64,000 bases of DNA from positions 1 through 64,000 of the forward strand of contig NZ_JBJMAW010000008.1 in assembly GCF_046600735.1 (NCBI RefSeq), written 5' to 3'. Under the pieces are notes generated by a model. That model had not been told where the DNA came from. It did no database searches and saw only the letters and a list, made by a program, of their open reading frames with translations. Position numbers and translations under genes: made by a program. Origin of the DNA: Novilysobacter_A longmucuonensis (GTDB lineage Bacteria; Pseudomonadota; Gammaproteobacteria; Xanthomonadales; Xanthomonadaceae). This document shows positions 22,239 through 30,234 of the stretch, piece after piece; position 1 is the first letter of the stretch, and the number at the start of each line of letters is the position of its first letter.

Positions 22239-23408
22239 TCAGCGGATGGTCCACACCACTTCGTACTCGCCGTCCTCGCTGAAGCCGCCGTCGATGCCGT
22301 TCTCCCAGATCTCGTACGGCCGGCCGGTGGTCTCGTAACCCTGGGTCAAGGCCCAGGCGCGCAAGGCGTCGCGGACATTCGGAAGGTTGGCCATGTGGCC
22401 CTCGAACGGCACCACTGCGATCTCGCTGGCCGGCATGAAGACCGACTCGACCGGGCTGTCGAGGCCGTCCTCGATCTCGATCGCTTCGGTCGGCTCGGGG
22501 CCGGACGCGACCGGTGCGCTGGACTCGCCGTTTTCGTCGGCATCGGCATCCTCGGCATCGGCATCCTCGGCTTCGTCCGCCGAGTCGCCCTCGCCGAGCG
22601 CGCGCACCGGCACGGCGACGTCGAAGGAGTAGTTCTCGGAGCCGAACTCGTTGGTGATGATGCGGACCGGGCCTGTGGCCTCCAGGTCGTTGGCTTCGAT
22701 CACCCGCTCGATCCATTCCAGGTTGCTGCGCATCTGGCGCTGCACCACCTGGTTGTTGCGCTCCACCGCCGCGGTCACCACCAGCAGCGTCTCGGCCGGA
22801 CGACGGCCGATGGTCGGGACGCGGTCCGGGTTGTCCCGGCTGAGTTCGGTGTAGTCGACGTTGGGCACCGTGGCGAGCATGTTGCTCAGGCGCGACAGGC
22901 CCAGCTTCATGTCCTGGCCCATGTTGCTGCTGACGTACATGCCGGCGTAGCGGCCCAGCAGGTTCCAGCCGTAGTCGACATCGTAGGTCTGGGTGATCTC
23001 GATGTTGCGCCCCGAGCGGCCGGTCGGACGCAGCGTGTACTTGGTGCGCTTGTTCTCGCCGCGCTCCGCGTTGGTGATGTCCATCGAGATGCTGCGGTTG
23101 GGCTCGTTGGCGACGATCTCCCAACTGCCCTCGGCCAGGTTCTCGTCCAGCGAGGTGTACTCCAAGCGCGCGCCAACGCCGGAATCGGGGCCGGTACGCT
23201 CCAGTTGCACCGCCGAATCGCGCAGCACCAGCGGGTGCCAGTCGTCGAAGCGGCGGAAGCTGTTCAAGGTGTCATAGACGATGGTCACCTTGCGGTTGGT
23301 CTCCACGCTCTCGCTCAGGTGGCGGCTGTTGGGTAACAGCACGCCGATGATCAGGAACAGCGCAGTGACGATCGCCAGGGAAATCAGGATCTCGATCAAA
23401 CGGGTCAT
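22239..23408 (-). CDS. SRPBCC/polyketide cyclase-like membrane-anchored protein
   Basis: A 389-residue protein. The N-terminal helix (about residues 4-25, IEILISLAIVTALFLIIGVLL) anchors it. VYDTLNSFRRFDDWHPLVLRD and SWEIVANEPNRSISMDI match the START/SRPBCC helix-grip fold. A second half (RIITNEFGSENYSFDVAVPV...VVPFEGHMANLPNVRDALRAWALTQGY) looks like a GyrI/SOUL-type effector domain. Between these halves is a Glu/Asp/Ala-rich linker (about residues 270-300) encoded by short tandem repeats. Ligand is unknown. It could be a membrane-tethered binding protein. No operon partner is close. Confidence 0.75.
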   Translation of the reverse strand: MTRLIEILISLAIVTALFLIIGVLLPNSRHLSESVETNRKVTIVYDTLNSFRRFDDWHPLVLRDSAVQLERTGPDSGVGARLEYTSLDENLAEGSWEIVANEPNRSISMDITNAERGENKRTKYTLRPTGRSGRNIEITQTYDVDYGWNLLGRYAGMYVSSNMGQDMKLGLSRLSNMLATVPNVDYTELSRDNPDRVPTIGRRPAETLLVVTAAVERNNQVVQRQMRSNLEWIERVIEANDLEATGPVRIITNEFGSENYSFDVAVPVRALGEGDSADEAEDADAEDADADENGESSAPVASGPEPTEAIEIEDGLDSPVESVFMPASEIAVVPFEGHMANLPNVRDALRAWALTQGYETTGRPYEIWENGIDGGFSEDGEYEVVWTIR

Positions 23409-23549
23409 TCAGGGTTCTCCAAGGCCGACCCCGGGGTCAGGGCCGGGGCGCAGACCTGCAATCCTAGCAAGGAAGCCGGGGCCGGCACAGCTGTTGCGAG
23501 GCGGAACCGGGACTTCGCCAGATCCGGACATGTGGACGCTCGGGGTCTG

Positions 23550-23781
23550 GACTGCGGACTGCGGGCTGCGGGCTGCGGGCTGCGGGACTCGGGACTCGGG
23601 GCTCGGGAAAGCGGAAAAGCGGAAAAGCGGAAAAGCGGAAAAGCGGAAAAGCGGAAAAGCGGAAAAGCGGAAAGCGAGCCGCCATCAGCATTGTCGCGCG
23701 GAGCGCAGCGAAGGACCCGCTGTCGGCTCTTGCTTTCCCCGAGTCCCGATTCCCGCGAGTCCCGCGGGTCCCGGCCCCGAA
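23550..23781. repeat. Heptamer-bounded intergenic element, copy 2, with octamer array
   Basis: GGGCTGC/GGGACTC heptamers (about 23550-23607) are followed by eight GCGGAAAA octamers (23611-23674). The core TCGCGCGGAGCGCAGCGAAGGACCC follows, then inverted heptamers CCCGAGT, CCCGATT, CCCGCGAGT and CCCGCGGGT (about 23735-23775). It fills the gap between the SRPBCC gene and the response regulator stop. The octamer number may vary between strains. Confidence 0.8.
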
Positions 23782-24423
23782 TCAAACGAGTTGCAGCTCG
23801 AAGGCCTTGAGCACCGCCCGCGTCCGGTCGCGTACGCCAAGCTTGGACAGGATGTTGGAGACGTGGTTCTTGATGGTGCCTTCGGCGACGCCGAGCGAGT
23901 TGGCGATTTCCTTGTTGGAGAAGCCCCCGGCCATCAGCCGCAGGATCTCGGTCTCGCGTTCGGTCAACGGATCGGGCCGGTCCAGGCTGACGAACTCGTT
24001 ACGCATGTGCTCCAGTCCCGACAGCAGGCGCTGGGTGACCGCCGGCTGCACCAGCGAACCGCCGCCGGCGACGGTCTGGATCGCGCCGACCAGTTGCTGC
24101 AGCGAGACGTCCTTGAGCAGATAGCCCTTGGCGCCGGCCTTGAGCCCGGCCAGCACCAGTTGGTCGTCGTCAAAGGTGGTCAGGATGATGGTCGGCGGCA
24201 GGTTGCCGGCGCGCGCCAGCGCCTGTAGCGCCTCCAGGCCCGACATCACCGGCATGCGCATGTCCATCAGCACCACGTCGGGCCCGAGCTGGGGGATCAC
24301 CTCGACCGCCTGGCGGCCGTCGCTGGCCTCGCCTATCACCTCGATCCCCTCGGCCAGCGAGAGCAGGGACCGCACGCCTTGCCGCACTAGGTTCTGATCG
24401 TCTACGAGCAACACGCGAATCAT
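23782..24423 (-). CDS. NarL/DesR-family response regulator
   Basis: A 213-residue regulator. The receiver (residues 1-120) has the acidic pocket VDD, the phospho-acceptor D54 in VLMDMRMP, the Thr of ILTTFDD and the Lys of YLLKD. A LuxR-type HTH follows: LTERETEILRLMAGGFSNKEIANSLGVAEGTIKNHVSNILSKLGVRDR is intact and typical. Its start overlaps the stop of the histidine kinase gene (ATGA), so this is a cognate pair. Closest in style to DesR/LiaR systems that sense membrane or envelope state. Target genes are not identifiable here. Confidence 0.92.
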   Translation of the reverse strand: MIRVLLVDDQNLVRQGVRSLLSLAEGIEVIGEASDGRQAVEVIPQLGPDVVLMDMRMPVMSGLEALQALARAGNLPPTIILTTFDDDQLVLAGLKAGAKGYLLKDVSLQQLVGAIQTVAGGGSLVQPAVTQRLLSGLEHMRNEFVSLDRPDPLTERETEILRLMAGGFSNKEIANSLGVAEGTIKNHVSNILSKLGVRDRTRAVLKAFELQLV

Positions 24424-25634
24424 GCGATGACTCCTTCAGTGGCAGCGGTCGTGGCCGCCGATGCCGGCAACGTCAGGTGCAGGCAGAAGCCCTCCTGCGG
24501 CCGCGTCTGTATGTCCAGGCTTCCGCCATATTGCTGCAGCCGCTCGCGCATGCCGCGCAGGCCGTTGCCGATCGCGGGGTCGTCGGCGCCGCGGCCGTCG
24601 TCGCGCGCGGTCATCGCGATGCAGCCCTCCTCGCGACGCGCCTGGATCCAAAGATTGTGCGCGCCGGCGTGGCGCACGGCGTTGGTGATGATCTCCTGCG
24701 TGCAGCGCAGCAGCACGTGCGCGCGCTCGGGGTCGTCCATCGTCAGCGGCTCCTGCACATCCATGTGGATGTCCAGTGACGGCACGTTCTCGGCCAGCGG
24801 GCGCAGGGCCGCGGCCAGGTCGATCGAACCGGTGTCACGCAGCTGGCTCACCGCTTCGCGCACGTCGGTCAGCAGCAGCCGCGCCAGGGTGTGGGCCTGC
24901 TGCACATGGTCCCTGGCCCGGCCCTGCGACAGGTGCCCGGCGACCTCGAGGTTCAGGCTCAACGCGGTCAGGTGATGGCCGAGCAGGTCGTGCAGCTCGC
25001 GCGAGATGCGGGTGCGCTCGTTGACTCGGGCGCTCTCGGCCAACAAGGCCCGGGTCGCGCGCAGCTCGGCGTTGAGGCGGCGCTGCTCCTCCTGCGCCAG
25101 CGACTGCTCACGGGCCACGAAGCTGGTGACGAACACGAACCCGGAGAAGCCCGCGTACAGCAGCGACTGCATCATCGCCTCGAAGAACGGGAAGTCCAGC
25201 CGCACGTAGACCGGCACGATGATCAGCTGGCTGAGTACCACCCACACCACCGCGATGCTCAACGGCAGCATCCACGGCAGCACGCTGGCGGTGACCATCA
25301 GCAGGATGCTGCCCAGGCCGCTCACGCTGAAGTAGCTCACCCCGACCGCGCTGCCGATCAGGATCAGCAACAACCCGTGGTCGAGCGGACCCGCCCGGCG
25401 CGAGCCCAGGGTCCGGGTCACCCAGCCATAGCTCAGCCCGAACGCGAAATACCCCGCCCACGCCGGCCAGCCGACCCGGGCGGTGAACAGCGGCTCCTCG
25501 ACCATGCCCGCGGCGATCGCATCGATCGGGTCGACCGGCTGCAGCGCCAGCGACAGCAGCGGCAGCCCGACCACCGCCCAGGTGAACAGACCGGCGTAGC
25601 GCAGCAGTCGCGTGTGGTTCAGGCGGCTCAACAT
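24420..25634 (-). CDS. DesK-type membrane sensor histidine kinase
   Basis: A 404-residue kinase. The N-terminal 172 residues contain about five or six membrane helices with no extracellular domain, as in DesK-type membrane-state sensors. A coiled stretch (EQSLAQEEQRRLNAELRATRALL) leads to the HisKA_3 domain with RISRELHDLLGHHLTALS and phospho-acceptor H215. The ATPase domain has IITNAVRHAGAHN (N box), RDDGRGADD (G1) and GNGLRGMRERL (G2). It phosphorylates the overlapping NarL-type regulator downstream. The signal is unknown. Confidence 0.92.
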   Translation of the reverse strand: MLSRLNHTRLLRYAGLFTWAVVGLPLLSLALQPVDPIDAIAAGMVEEPLFTARVGWPAWAGYFAFGLSYGWVTRTLGSRRAGPLDHGLLLILIGSAVGVSYFSVSGLGSILLMVTASVLPWMLPLSIAVVWVVLSQLIIVPVYVRLDFPFFEAMMQSLLYAGFSGFVFVTSFVAREQSLAQEEQRRLNAELRATRALLAESARVNERTRISRELHDLLGHHLTALSLNLEVAGHLSQGRARDHVQQAHTLARLLLTDVREAVSQLRDTGSIDLAAALRPLAENVPSLDIHMDVQEPLTMDDPERAHVLLRCTQEIITNAVRHAGAHNLWIQARREEGCIAMTARDDGRGADDPAIGNGLRGMRERLQQYGGSLDIQTRPQEGFCLHLTLPASAATTAATEGVIA

Positions 25635-25815
25635 GGCTGCATGCTAACGGCATCGCGGGCCTTGCGGGGCCGTCCGAAAGTCATGGTCGCCGCGCCGTGC
25701 GCCCGTCGCCAACGCCGCCGCCGGGTGCCCGATATGGTCGCCGACGCCGGGTGGTCATGCGATAATCACCTGGCCGGCCGCCACAGGTCCCGGTCAGCAA
25801 ATCATGGAGCCCGGA

Positions 25816-26442
25816 ATGTCGATCGTCGTCCGCGACGTGCTTGAGCACGAGCTGGATTCCGTCCTTGCCCTCAACAATGCCGCCGGACCCGCGATTCTGC
25901 CGCTGGATGCGGCCAGACTGCGTCACTTCTTCGACAACGCCGAGTATTTCCGCGTTGCCGAACGCGACGACACCCTGGCCGGCTTCCTGATCGGCGTCGG
26001 CAGCGGCACGGCGCACGACAGCAGCAATTTCCGCTGGTTTCGCGAGCGCCACCCGGACTTCTTCTATATCGACCGCATCGTGGTGGCCAGCCGCCGCCGC
26101 GGCGGCGGTGTCGGCCGGGCGCTGTATGCCGATGCGCAGAGCTACTCGGAGCTGCGCTATCCACAGATGGCCTGCGAGGTGTTCCTGGAGGACGCCAACG
26201 ACCCGGTCCTGCTGTTCCACGGGAGCTTCGGCTTCCGCGAGATCGGCCAGCACGTGATGCCGGAGGCGAGCGGCGTGCGCGCGGCAATGCTGATGAAGTC
26301 GCTGTGCAGCTATCCCTGGGTCCGCGAGATTTACGGCGACGCGCTGCCGCAGGAGGCCTGGCTGCCGCGGCCACGTCCGCAGACGGTGGTGCCCGCCGGC
26401 CTGGAGCAGCGCCCCACCGGCACCTGGGGCACGTCCTCGTGA
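25816..26442 (+). CDS. GNAT family N-acetyltransferase
   Basis: A GGAG 6 nt before the ATG at 25816 sets the start (MSIVVRDVLEHE) in preference to an ATG at 25804, giving 208 residues. FFYIDRIVVASRRRGGGVGRALYADAQSYSELRY contains the acetyl-CoA binding R/Q-x-x-G-x-G/A motif (RRGGGVGRAL). CEVFLEDANDPVLLFHGSFGFREIGQ is the typical late strand-helix with NDPVxxFH. The extra C-terminal 45 residues are Pro/Arg-rich. Acceptor substrate is unknown. Its stop overlaps the minC GTG start (GTGA), which ties it to the Min operon. Confidence 0.85.
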   Translation: MSIVVRDVLEHELDSVLALNNAAGPAILPLDAARLRHFFDNAEYFRVAERDDTLAGFLIGVGSGTAHDSSNFRWFRERHPDFFYIDRIVVASRRRGGGVGRALYADAQSYSELRYPQMACEVFLEDANDPVLLFHGSFGFREIGQHVMPEASGVRAAMLMKSLCSYPWVREIYGDALPQEAWLPRPRPQTVVPAGLEQRPTGTWGTSS

Positions 26443-27224
26443 GTGCCGCCGCGGCGGATTACGAGCAAGCCGGCGAACTCAAGATCGGCCAGGTCGGCAT
26501 CGCCAACCTGCGGATCCGCACGCTCGACGCGGCGCGCCTGGCCGGGGAAATGCGCGAGCGGGTGCAGCGTGCGCCCAAGTTGTTCGAACGCGCGGCGGTG
26601 GTGCTGGATTTCGGTGGCCTCGCGCAGACCCCGGACCTGGTGACGGCGCGTGCCCTGCTCGACGGCCTGCGTGAAGCCGGGGTGCTGCCGGTCGCCCTCG
26701 CCTACGGCACGGCCGACACCGAGCGGCTGGCCGAGCAACTCGGCCTGCCGCTGCTGGCCAAGTTCCGCGCCCAGTACGAACGCGACGAAGATGCCGCGCT
26801 GGCGCCGCCAAGCCCGGCAGCGAAACGATCGCCGGCGCCGGCCGCGGAAACCGCTGCGCCCGCAGCCGCAGCCGGGCCGGCAGTTACGGGCAGCCCAGGG
26901 CTGATCCAGTCCGCCCCGGTACGCTCGGGCCAGCAGGTCTACGCCGACAACCGCGACCTGACGGTGCTGACCACCGTCGGCGCCGGGGCCGAGGTCATCG
27001 CCGACGGTTCGGTGCACATCTACGGGCCCTTGCGCGGCCGGGCCCTGGCCGGCGCGCAGGGCAACGAGAAGGCGCGGATCTTCTGCCGCGAGTTCCATGC
27101 CGAGCTGGTCGCGATCGCGGGCCATTACAAGGTGCTCGAGGACATCCCCAAGGAGCTGCGCGGCAAGGCCGTGCAGGTCTGGCTGGAAGACGGGCAACTC
27201 ACCATTGCGGCGCTGGACACTTGA
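26439..27224 (+). CDS. minC: Septum site-determining protein MinC
   Basis: Inhibitor of FtsZ ring formation, recruited to poles by MinD. Starts at GTG 26439, overlapping the GNAT stop; 261 residues. The N-domain (ELKIGQVGIANLRIRTLDAARL, LFERAAVVLDFGGLAQ) is followed by a Pro/Ala-rich linker (about residues 128-160). The C-terminal beta-helix has SGQQVYADNRDLTVLTTVGAGAEVIADGSVHIYGPLRGRALAGAQGNEKARIFC, the MinC_C signature with RGRA. The final VWLEDGQLTIAAL helps MinD binding. Three hairpins lie between it and minD. Confidence 0.95.
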   Translation: MSAAAADYEQAGELKIGQVGIANLRIRTLDAARLAGEMRERVQRAPKLFERAAVVLDFGGLAQTPDLVTARALLDGLREAGVLPVALAYGTADTERLAEQLGLPLLAKFRAQYERDEDAALAPPSPAAKRSPAPAAETAAPAAAAGPAVTGSPGLIQSAPVRSGQQVYADNRDLTVLTTVGAGAEVIADGSVHIYGPLRGRALAGAQGNEKARIFCREFHAELVAIAGHYKVLEDIPKELRGKAVQVWLEDGQLTIAALDT

Positions 27225-27259
27225 TGACCGCAAATCGGGCATCCTGCCGCGATTTGCGG

Positions 27260-27339
27260 AAGAACCGCGCCGGCAAATCCGGCCCGGTTCTTTGCTGCTG
27301 GCATAAAACGCCAGCAGCGCCGGCACATCCATGTGCCGG
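27260..27339. promoter_or_regulatory. Three consecutive hairpins between minC and minD
   Basis: AAGAACCG...CGGTTCTT with an inner GCCGG/CCGGC (27260-27292), GCTGCTGGC/GCCAGCAGC (27294-27318) and CCGGCACAT/ATGTGCCGG (27320-27339). They end 18 bp before the minD Shine-Dalgarno GGAGG (27357-27361). Could be an attenuator or an RNA-processing site that sets minC and minDE levels. Role is inferred. Confidence 0.55.
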
Positions 27340-27369
27340 AGACCTCACTACTCACCGGAGGATTTGAAC

Positions 27370-28179
27370 TTGGCCGAAATAATCGTTGTCACCTCGGGCA
27401 AAGGCGGCGTGGGCAAGACCACGACCAGCGCCAGTCTCGCCTGCGGCCTTGCGCGCCGCGGCCACAAGGTCGCCGTCATCGATTTCGACGTCGGCCTGCG
27501 CAACCTCGACCTGATCATGGGCTGCGAACGCCGCGTGGTATACGACTTCGTCAACGTGGTCAACGGCGAGTCGAGCCTCAAGCAGTCGCTGATCAAGGAC
27601 AAGCGCTTCGACAACCTGTTCGTGCTGGCCGCCTCGCAGACCCGCGACAAGGACGCACTGACCAAGGAAGGCGTGCAGAAGGTCCTCGACGACCTCGCCG
27701 CCGACGGCTTCGACTACATCGTCTGCGATTCGCCGGCCGGCATCGAGAAGGGCGCGTACCTGGCGATGTACTTCGCCGACCAGGCCGTGGTGGTGGTCAA
27801 TCCCGAAGTGTCCTCGGTGCGCGATTCCGACCGCATCCTCGGCCTGCTGGCGTCCAAGACCCGCCGCGCCGAGAACGGCGAGCGCGTCAAGGAGCACCTG
27901 CTGCTGACCCGCTACAGCCCCAAGCGCGTGGAGACCGGCGAGATGCTCAGCGTCGGCGACGTCGAGGAGATCCTCGGCTTGAAGACTATAGGAGTAGTCC
28001 CCGAATCCACCGACGTGCTGCACGCCTCCAACAAGGGCGAGCCGGTGATCCTGGAATCCGAGTCCGACGCCGCCCAGGCTTACGACGACGCCGTCGCCCG
28101 CCTGCTCGGCGACACCCGGCCAATGCGCTTCGTGCAGGTCGAGAAGAAGGGATTCTTCAGCAAGATGTTCGGAGGTTGA
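27370..28179 (+). CDS. minD: Septum site-determining ATPase MinD
   Basis: Membrane-associated ParA-type ATPase that carries MinC and oscillates under MinE control. 269 residues, as in E. coli (270). The start is TTG 27370, eight nt after GGAGG, giving the canonical (M)AEIIVVTSGKGGVGKTTTSA; another TTG at 27364 is too close to the Shine-Dalgarno. The deviant Walker A is GKGGVGKTTT, switch I DFDVGLRNLDL, Walker B-like YIVCDSPAGIEKGA. The C-terminus KKGFFSKMFGG is the amphipathic membrane-targeting helix. minE follows after 3 bp. Confidence 0.98.
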   Translation: MAEIIVVTSGKGGVGKTTTSASLACGLARRGHKVAVIDFDVGLRNLDLIMGCERRVVYDFVNVVNGESSLKQSLIKDKRFDNLFVLAASQTRDKDALTKEGVQKVLDDLAADGFDYIVCDSPAGIEKGAYLAMYFADQAVVVVNPEVSSVRDSDRILGLLASKTRRAENGERVKEHLLLTRYSPKRVETGEMLSVGDVEEILGLKTIGVVPESTDVLHASNKGEPVILESESDAAQAYDDAVARLLGDTRPMRFVQVEKKGFFSKMFGG

Positions 28180-28182
28180 GCC

Positions 28183-28464
28183 ATGGGCCTGTTTGATTTC
28201 CTGCTGACCAAGAAGCAGACCGCCTCGGTCGCCAAGGACCGCCTGCGGATCATCGTCGCCCACGAGCGCGCCAGCCGCGGCGGCCCGGACTACCTGCCGA
28301 TGCTGCAGCGCGAGCTGCTGGAGGTGATCCGCAAGTACGTCAACGTCGATGCCGAGTCGGTCAAGGTCGACCTCCTCGGCGAGGGCGATAACAAGGTGCT
28401 GGATATCTCGGTGGCACTGCCGGAGAAGGGCGAAGGCGGGGCGCGCGCGGTGGCCAGCGGCTGA
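28183..28464 (+). CDS. minE: Cell division topological specificity factor MinE
   Basis: Stimulates MinD ATPase and drives Min oscillation. 93 residues. The N-terminal MGLFDFLLTKKQTASVAKDRL is the membrane-binding helix, followed by RIIVAHERASRGGPDYLPMLQ, the MinD-contact segment. The dimerisation domain is VIRKYVNVDAESVKVDLL..LDISVALP. The C-terminal dozen residues (EKGEGGARAVASG) are a short unconserved tail. Last gene of minCDE; a REP pair follows 30 bp later. Confidence 0.97.
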   Translation: MGLFDFLLTKKQTASVAKDRLRIIVAHERASRGGPDYLPMLQRELLEVIRKYVNVDAESVKVDLLGEGDNKVLDISVALPEKGEGGARAVASG

Positions 28465-28494
28465 GCATGGCCGGCGGCCCGTAGCCCTGCCTCT

Positions 28495-28568
28495 GTAGGA
28501 GCGGCTTCAGCCGCGATCAGAGACAATGCCGGCTGACGATTCCGGATCGCGGCTGAAGCCGCTCCTAC
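28495..28568. repeat. GTAG REP pair after minE
   Basis: GTAGGAGCGGCTTCAGCCGCGATC (28495) and its inverted partner ending CGCTCCTAC (28568), 74 bp, same subfamily as at 10545 and 56054. May protect or end the minCDE transcript. Confidence 0.85.
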
Positions 28569-28594
28569 ACAGACGACCACCTACGCTTCCGCCG

Positions 28595-29044
28595 ATGCTG
28601 ACCCTCGCCGACATCGGTTTTGCTGCCGCGGCCGCCCTGCTCGCCCGCCACGGCCTGCAACTGGCGCGCGTGCCCGACGGCGCCGCCATCCCCGGCAGCT
28701 ACTGGGGTGACTGCGAGGCCGGCCTGATCGGATCGACCGTGTATGCGCGCGCCGACACGCCGGTGCATTCGCTGCTGCACGAGGCCGCCCACCTGATCGT
28801 GCTGCCGCCGGAGCGGCGCGCGGCGGTTCATACCGACGCGACCGATTCGCAGGAGGAGGAAGACGCCGCCTGCTATCTGCAGATCCTGCTCGCCGATGAG
28901 CTGGCGGGCATCGGCCGCGCGCGCCTGATGGCCGACATGGACACCTGGGGCTACAGCTTCCGCCTCGGCTCCAGCCGCGCCTGGTTCGAACACGACGCCG
29001 AGGACGCCCGGCGCTGGCTGGTCGATCGACAACTGATCGCCTGA
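28595..29044 (+). CDS. Small HExxH-containing protein (putative metallopeptidase-like)
   Basis: A 149-residue cytoplasmic protein from the ATG at 28595. It contains HSLLHEAAHLIVLPPERR, an HExxH-type zinc motif within a hydrophobic helix. Further downstream an acidic EEEDAACYLQILLADEL could donate the third ligand, as in IrrE/ImmA-like minigluzincins. WGYSFRLGSSRAWFEHDAEDARRWL closes the chain. No signal peptide. Catalysis is unproven and the motif could be structural. It is followed after 71 bp by the YrbL-like gene. Confidence 0.7.
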   Translation: MLTLADIGFAAAAALLARHGLQLARVPDGAAIPGSYWGDCEAGLIGSTVYARADTPVHSLLHEAAHLIVLPPERRAAVHTDATDSQEEEDAACYLQILLADELAGIGRARLMADMDTWGYSFRLGSSRAWFEHDAEDARRWLVDRQLIA

Positions 29045-29115
29045 CTTCGCCACCACCGCCGCTCTACCGTTCGGGCCGGTGAAATCGCCGCGATCTGGGG
29101 CAAACTCCCACGTTC

Positions 29116-29787
29116 ATGGACGCCCTCCCGCGCAATCCGGCCTCGCCCGAACTCTGGAACGGCATGGAAGTGCTGGCCCACGGCGCGCACCGCATCTGCG
29201 TGCGCGACGCCGGCGCGCCGCAGTTCTGCCTCAAGTTCGAACGCCCCCTGCACGAGCGGCCCGCGTCCGGCCTGCGCCAGCGTGCGCGGCTGTGGCTCGG
29301 CCACCGGCTGCCGTACTTCGGCGACAACCGCGCCGAGCTGCGCGCCTATCGCGCGCTGCACCGGCGCATCGGCACTGCTGCGGATACGCCGTTCACACGC
29401 AGCCACGGCATCGTCGCCACGCCTTGGGGCGCGGCACTTCGCACCGACTGCGTACTGCTGGCGGACGGGCAACCCGCGTGCTCGCTGCACGCGCACCTGC
29501 ACCGGCTCCGCTGCCACTCGCCGGTGTCGCTGTGCCAGGCGGTGATGGATTTCGAGCAGTGGCTGGTCGAGCACCGCTTGCCGCTGTTCGATCTCAACCC
29601 GGGCAACTTCGTGGTGGTGCCCCATGGCGACGGCTTGCGCCTGGTCTGCGTCGATGCCAAGTCGCTGGCGCGCGGCAAGGAGTTGCTGCCGCTATCGCGC
29701 TGGTCGAGCCGGCTGATGCGCCGCAAGATCCGCCGCCGCGCCGCCAGGCTCCGCGCCAGGATCGTTGAGGCTTTAGACACGGATTGA
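29116..29787 (+). CDS. YrbL-like protein (kinase-fold)
   Basis: A 223-residue protein resembling YrbL, a PhoP-regulated protein with a reduced kinase-like fold. APQFCLKFERPL supplies the expected Lys, HRLPYFGDNRAELRAYRAL the Glu helix, and LPLFDLNPGNFVVV (DxNPxN) and LVCVDAKSLARG (DAK) the catalytic-loop and metal positions. SLHAHLHRLRCHSPVSLCQAVMDFEQWL lies between. Substrate is unknown in the family. The last residues DTD and the TGA stop fall within an intergenic repeat (GACACGGATTGA), so the C-terminus may have been changed by it. Confidence 0.75.
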   Translation: MDALPRNPASPELWNGMEVLAHGAHRICVRDAGAPQFCLKFERPLHERPASGLRQRARLWLGHRLPYFGDNRAELRAYRALHRRIGTAADTPFTRSHGIVATPWGAALRTDCVLLADGQPACSLHAHLHRLRCHSPVSLCQAVMDFEQWLVEHRLPLFDLNPGNFVVVPHGDGLRLVCVDAKSLARGKELLPLSRWSSRLMRRKIRRRAARLRARIVEALDTD

Positions 29788-30095
29788 CACGGATCGGAGC
29801 GGATACGGCAGAGGCTCGATGGCCCCGCTCCAATCCGTGTTTACCGCGTAGATCCGCCAAGACGCTCGGCCCATCAACGACTCGCCGGATGCCGACGCAG
29901 GGTGGGCACACTTTTTGTGCCCACCGCACGACGGCCCGATCCGCAGCGATGGGCACCGACAGCGCGCCCGCCCTACGGCTTTGCAGAATCAGGTTCTTGA
30001 CGCGCGGGTTGGTGCGGATCAGAGCGATCGGGCTCAAGCGCAGTGGTCCGCTCCAACTCCGTGTTTATCCGCGTAAATCCGGGTCAAACGCTGTT
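29776..30095. repeat. GACACGGATC repeat region with a GTGCCCACC hairpin
   Basis: The gap between the YrbL-like and M2 peptidase genes. It holds GACACGGATTGACACGGATCGG at its start and several inverted partners: CAATCCGTGTTTACCGCGTAGATCCG, GCGGATCAGAGC and TCCGTGTTTATCCGCGTAAATCCG. It also has a perfect 10-bp hairpin GGTGGGCACA/TGTGCCCACC (29901-29925). The same sequence family occurs inside the REP-bounded segment at 42062-42252. No gene is seen here. Confidence 0.65.
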
Positions 30096-30234
30096 GTCCG
30101 GCCGGCGGCGCCCGACGATCCCTCCCACCAGACGCCTGCGCGGGCCGCGGCCTGCGTCACTTGCACCGGGGTCACGCGGCCTCTAGCCTTCCGGCTTCGG
30201 CGCATCAGCGCGAGTCGTCCGGGAGAAGCCTTCC

